From NCBI RefSeq assembly GCF_038024065.1, contig NZ_CP150667.1, positions 2,425,501 through 2,489,500 on the forward strand: 64,000 nt of DNA. The letters run 5' to 3'. Origin of the DNA: Polaribacter sejongensis (GTDB lineage: Bacteria; Bacteroidota; Bacteroidia; Flavobacteriales; Flavobacteriaceae). Below are positions 62,856-64,000 of this stretch, in pieces. The notes below the pieces were generated by a model. That model was not told where the DNA came from, did not search any database, and worked only from the letters and a program-made list of their open reading frames with translations. The position numbers were made by a program, and so were the translations under genes. Positions within the stretch are counted from its first letter, which is position 1. Every line of letters starts with the position of its first letter.

Positions 62856-64000
62856 GTGAAAAACTATTATTCTTCAGATTTTAAATTAGGCGTTCTTGGT
62901 GGAGGTCAATTAGGTAGAATGCTTTTAGCAGAAACTCAAAAATTAGACATTCATACTTCTATTTTAGAAACGAATAAAAATGCACCTTGTGCAGAAATTT
63001 GCAACACGTTTGTGGTTGGAGATTTATTAGATTTTGATGCCGTTTACAACTTTGGTAAAACCGTAGATGTTTTAACTATTGAAATTGAAAATGTAAACTT
63101 AGATGCTTTAGACAAATTAGAAGATGAAGGTTTAACCATTTTTCCAAAACCAAAAGATTTACGCATTATTCAAAATAAAGCTAGGCAAAAGAATTTTTAT
63201 GTAGACCATGAAATTCCTACGGCAGATTTTTCTCATTTTGCACATTCTACAGAGATTAAACATTCTTATGAAAATAATACGATAAATTTTCCTTTTGTTT
63301 GGAAAGCAGCTCGTTTTGGTTATGATGGTAATGGTGTTAAAATTGTTAGAAATATAGAGGATTTAGAGTCTTTACCAAATGTTGAATGTATTACTGAAAA
63401 ACTGATTCCATTTAAAAATGAATTGGCAGTAATTGTGGCAAGAAATGCGGATGGAGCAGTAAAAACCTATCCGGTTGTAGAAATGGAATTTCATCCAGAA
63501 GCAAACCAGGTTGAGTATGTAATCTGTCCTGCAAGAATAGATGCTCAAGTAGCAGAAAAAGCGAGAGAAATAGCTTTAAAAGTAGTAAGCGATTTAGATT
63601 TTGTTGGTTTGTTGGCTGTAGAAATGTTTCAGACAGTAGATGATAAGATCTTAGTAAATGAAGTAGCTCCAAGACCTCATAATTCTGGGCATTATTCTAT
63701 TGAAGCAAGTTATACCAATCAATTTGAACAACACATACGCTCAATCTTAAATCTTCCATTAGGAAATACAGATAGTAAAGTTGCCGGAATTATGGTGAAT
63801 TTAGTAGGTGAAGAAGGTTTTTCTGGTGATGTAATTTATGAAAACATAGAAGAAATTCTAAAAATTGACGGAGTTACGCCACATATTTATGGAAAAAAAG
63901 AAACACGTCCGTTTAGAAAAATGGGACATGTTACTATTGTAAATAAAGATATTGAAGTTGCTAGAAAAGTAGCACAAGAAGTTAAGGAGACTCTTAGAGT
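62856..64000 (+). CDS. purK: 5-(carboxyamino)imidazole ribonucleotide synthase (cut by window end)
   Basis: The frame opens at GTG 62856 and stays open to the last base (381 codons), so only the last few residues are missing. PurK makes N5-carboxyaminoimidazole ribonucleotide from AIR, bicarbonate and ATP in purine synthesis. ATP-grasp features are KLGVLGGGQLGRMLLAE at the N-terminus, TIEIENV, VWKAARFGYDGNGVKIV and NEVAPRPHNSGHYSIEA. GTG is preferred because no earlier in-frame ATG is available and KLGVLGGGQLGR normally lies within about ten residues of the start. Confidence 0.95.
   Translation, partial: MKNYYSSDFKLGVLGGGQLGRMLLAETQKLDIHTSILETNKNAPCAEICNTFVVGDLLDFDAVYNFGKTVDVLTIEIENVNLDALDKLEDEGLTIFPKPKDLRIIQNKARQKNFYVDHEIPTADFSHFAHSTEIKHSYENNTINFPFVWKAARFGYDGNGVKIVRNIEDLESLPNVECITEKLIPFKNELAVIVARNADGAVKTYPVVEMEFHPEANQVEYVICPARIDAQVAEKAREIALKVVSDLDFVGLLAVEMFQTVDDKILVNEVAPRPHNSGHYSIEASYTNQFEQHIRSILNLPLGNTDSKVAGIMVNLVGEEGFSGDVIYENIEEILKIDGVTPHIYGKKETRPFRKMGHVTIVNKDIEVARKVAQEVKETLR

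Noticed and set aside
1..64000. CRISPR array, prophage, insertion sequence, rRNA or origin
   Set aside because: I found no evenly spaced direct repeats, transposase, integrase or phage structural genes, rRNA segments or DnaA-box clusters. The repeats present are short dispersed intergenic units.

Overview
The window is AT-rich chromosomal DNA from a marine-type member of Flavobacteriaceae (Bacteroidota; Polaribacter- or Tenacibaculum-like). This is judged from type IX secretion (T9SS) C-terminal sorting domains on two cargo proteins, DUF2723 and other Bacteroidota-type families, TAnnTTTG promoter boxes, few Shine-Dalgarno sequences, and dispersed palindromic repeats placed directly behind stop codons. 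Most of the window is housekeeping and biosynthetic. I see no prophage, plasmid, insertion sequence or CRISPR array.

1-18.7 kb is an amino-acid biosynthesis block. A minus-strand operon ilvD-ilvB-ilvN-ilvC-ilvA makes isoleucine and valine precursors. leuA-leuB lie upstream of it on the same strand, and a GapN-type aldehyde dehydrogenase lies downstream. Divergently, thrA-thrB-thrC convert aspartate to threonine, the substrate of IlvA. Two short leader ORFs too small for routine gene calling stand out. One (9229-9294, minus) is 21 codons with ten Ile, Val or Leu codons; it is followed 29 nt later by an intrinsic terminator, with a plausible antiterminator, and then ilvD. The other (13728-13769, plus) is 13 codons with nine Thr or Ile codons, ahead of thrA. 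Together they point to ribosome-mediated attenuation in this pathway.

18.7-31.3 kb carries a VOC protein, a CBM9-like protein, tRNA-Gln, a DUF2723 membrane protein, a NodB deacetylase, a small lipoprotein between two repeats, a thioredoxin-fold protein without its active-site cysteines, a membrane metallophosphoesterase, DNA polymerase I and an amidase lipoprotein.

31.3-42.1 kb is a signalling and surface region. It holds a PAS-kinase remnant, a CHASE-like/PAS histidine kinase, a broken response regulator, and a 1240-residue REC/GAF/PAS sigma-54 activator. Next comes a two-gene cassette of secreted proteins with a sigma-54-like promoter upstream and ACGG-N4-CCGT palindromes on both sides.

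42.1-47.7 kb holds a HemG-like flavodoxin lying between a large unfamiliar PLP enzyme and a decayed duplicate of that enzyme's 3' end, then a thioesterase. It ends with a three-gene DUF134 / DUF5320 / NifX-like operon whose promoter carries a perfect palindrome inside its spacer.

47.7-64 kb is mostly housekeeping: Sua5, an RluA-type synthase, Aat, a VTT membrane protein, DUF1456, DUF3127, a flavin reductase, a histidine kinase, a HIT protein, GreA, a Rieske-like lipoprotein and PurK cut by the window edge. It also holds a 1591-residue multidomain T9SS protein whose C-terminal third resembles the other T9SS protein.
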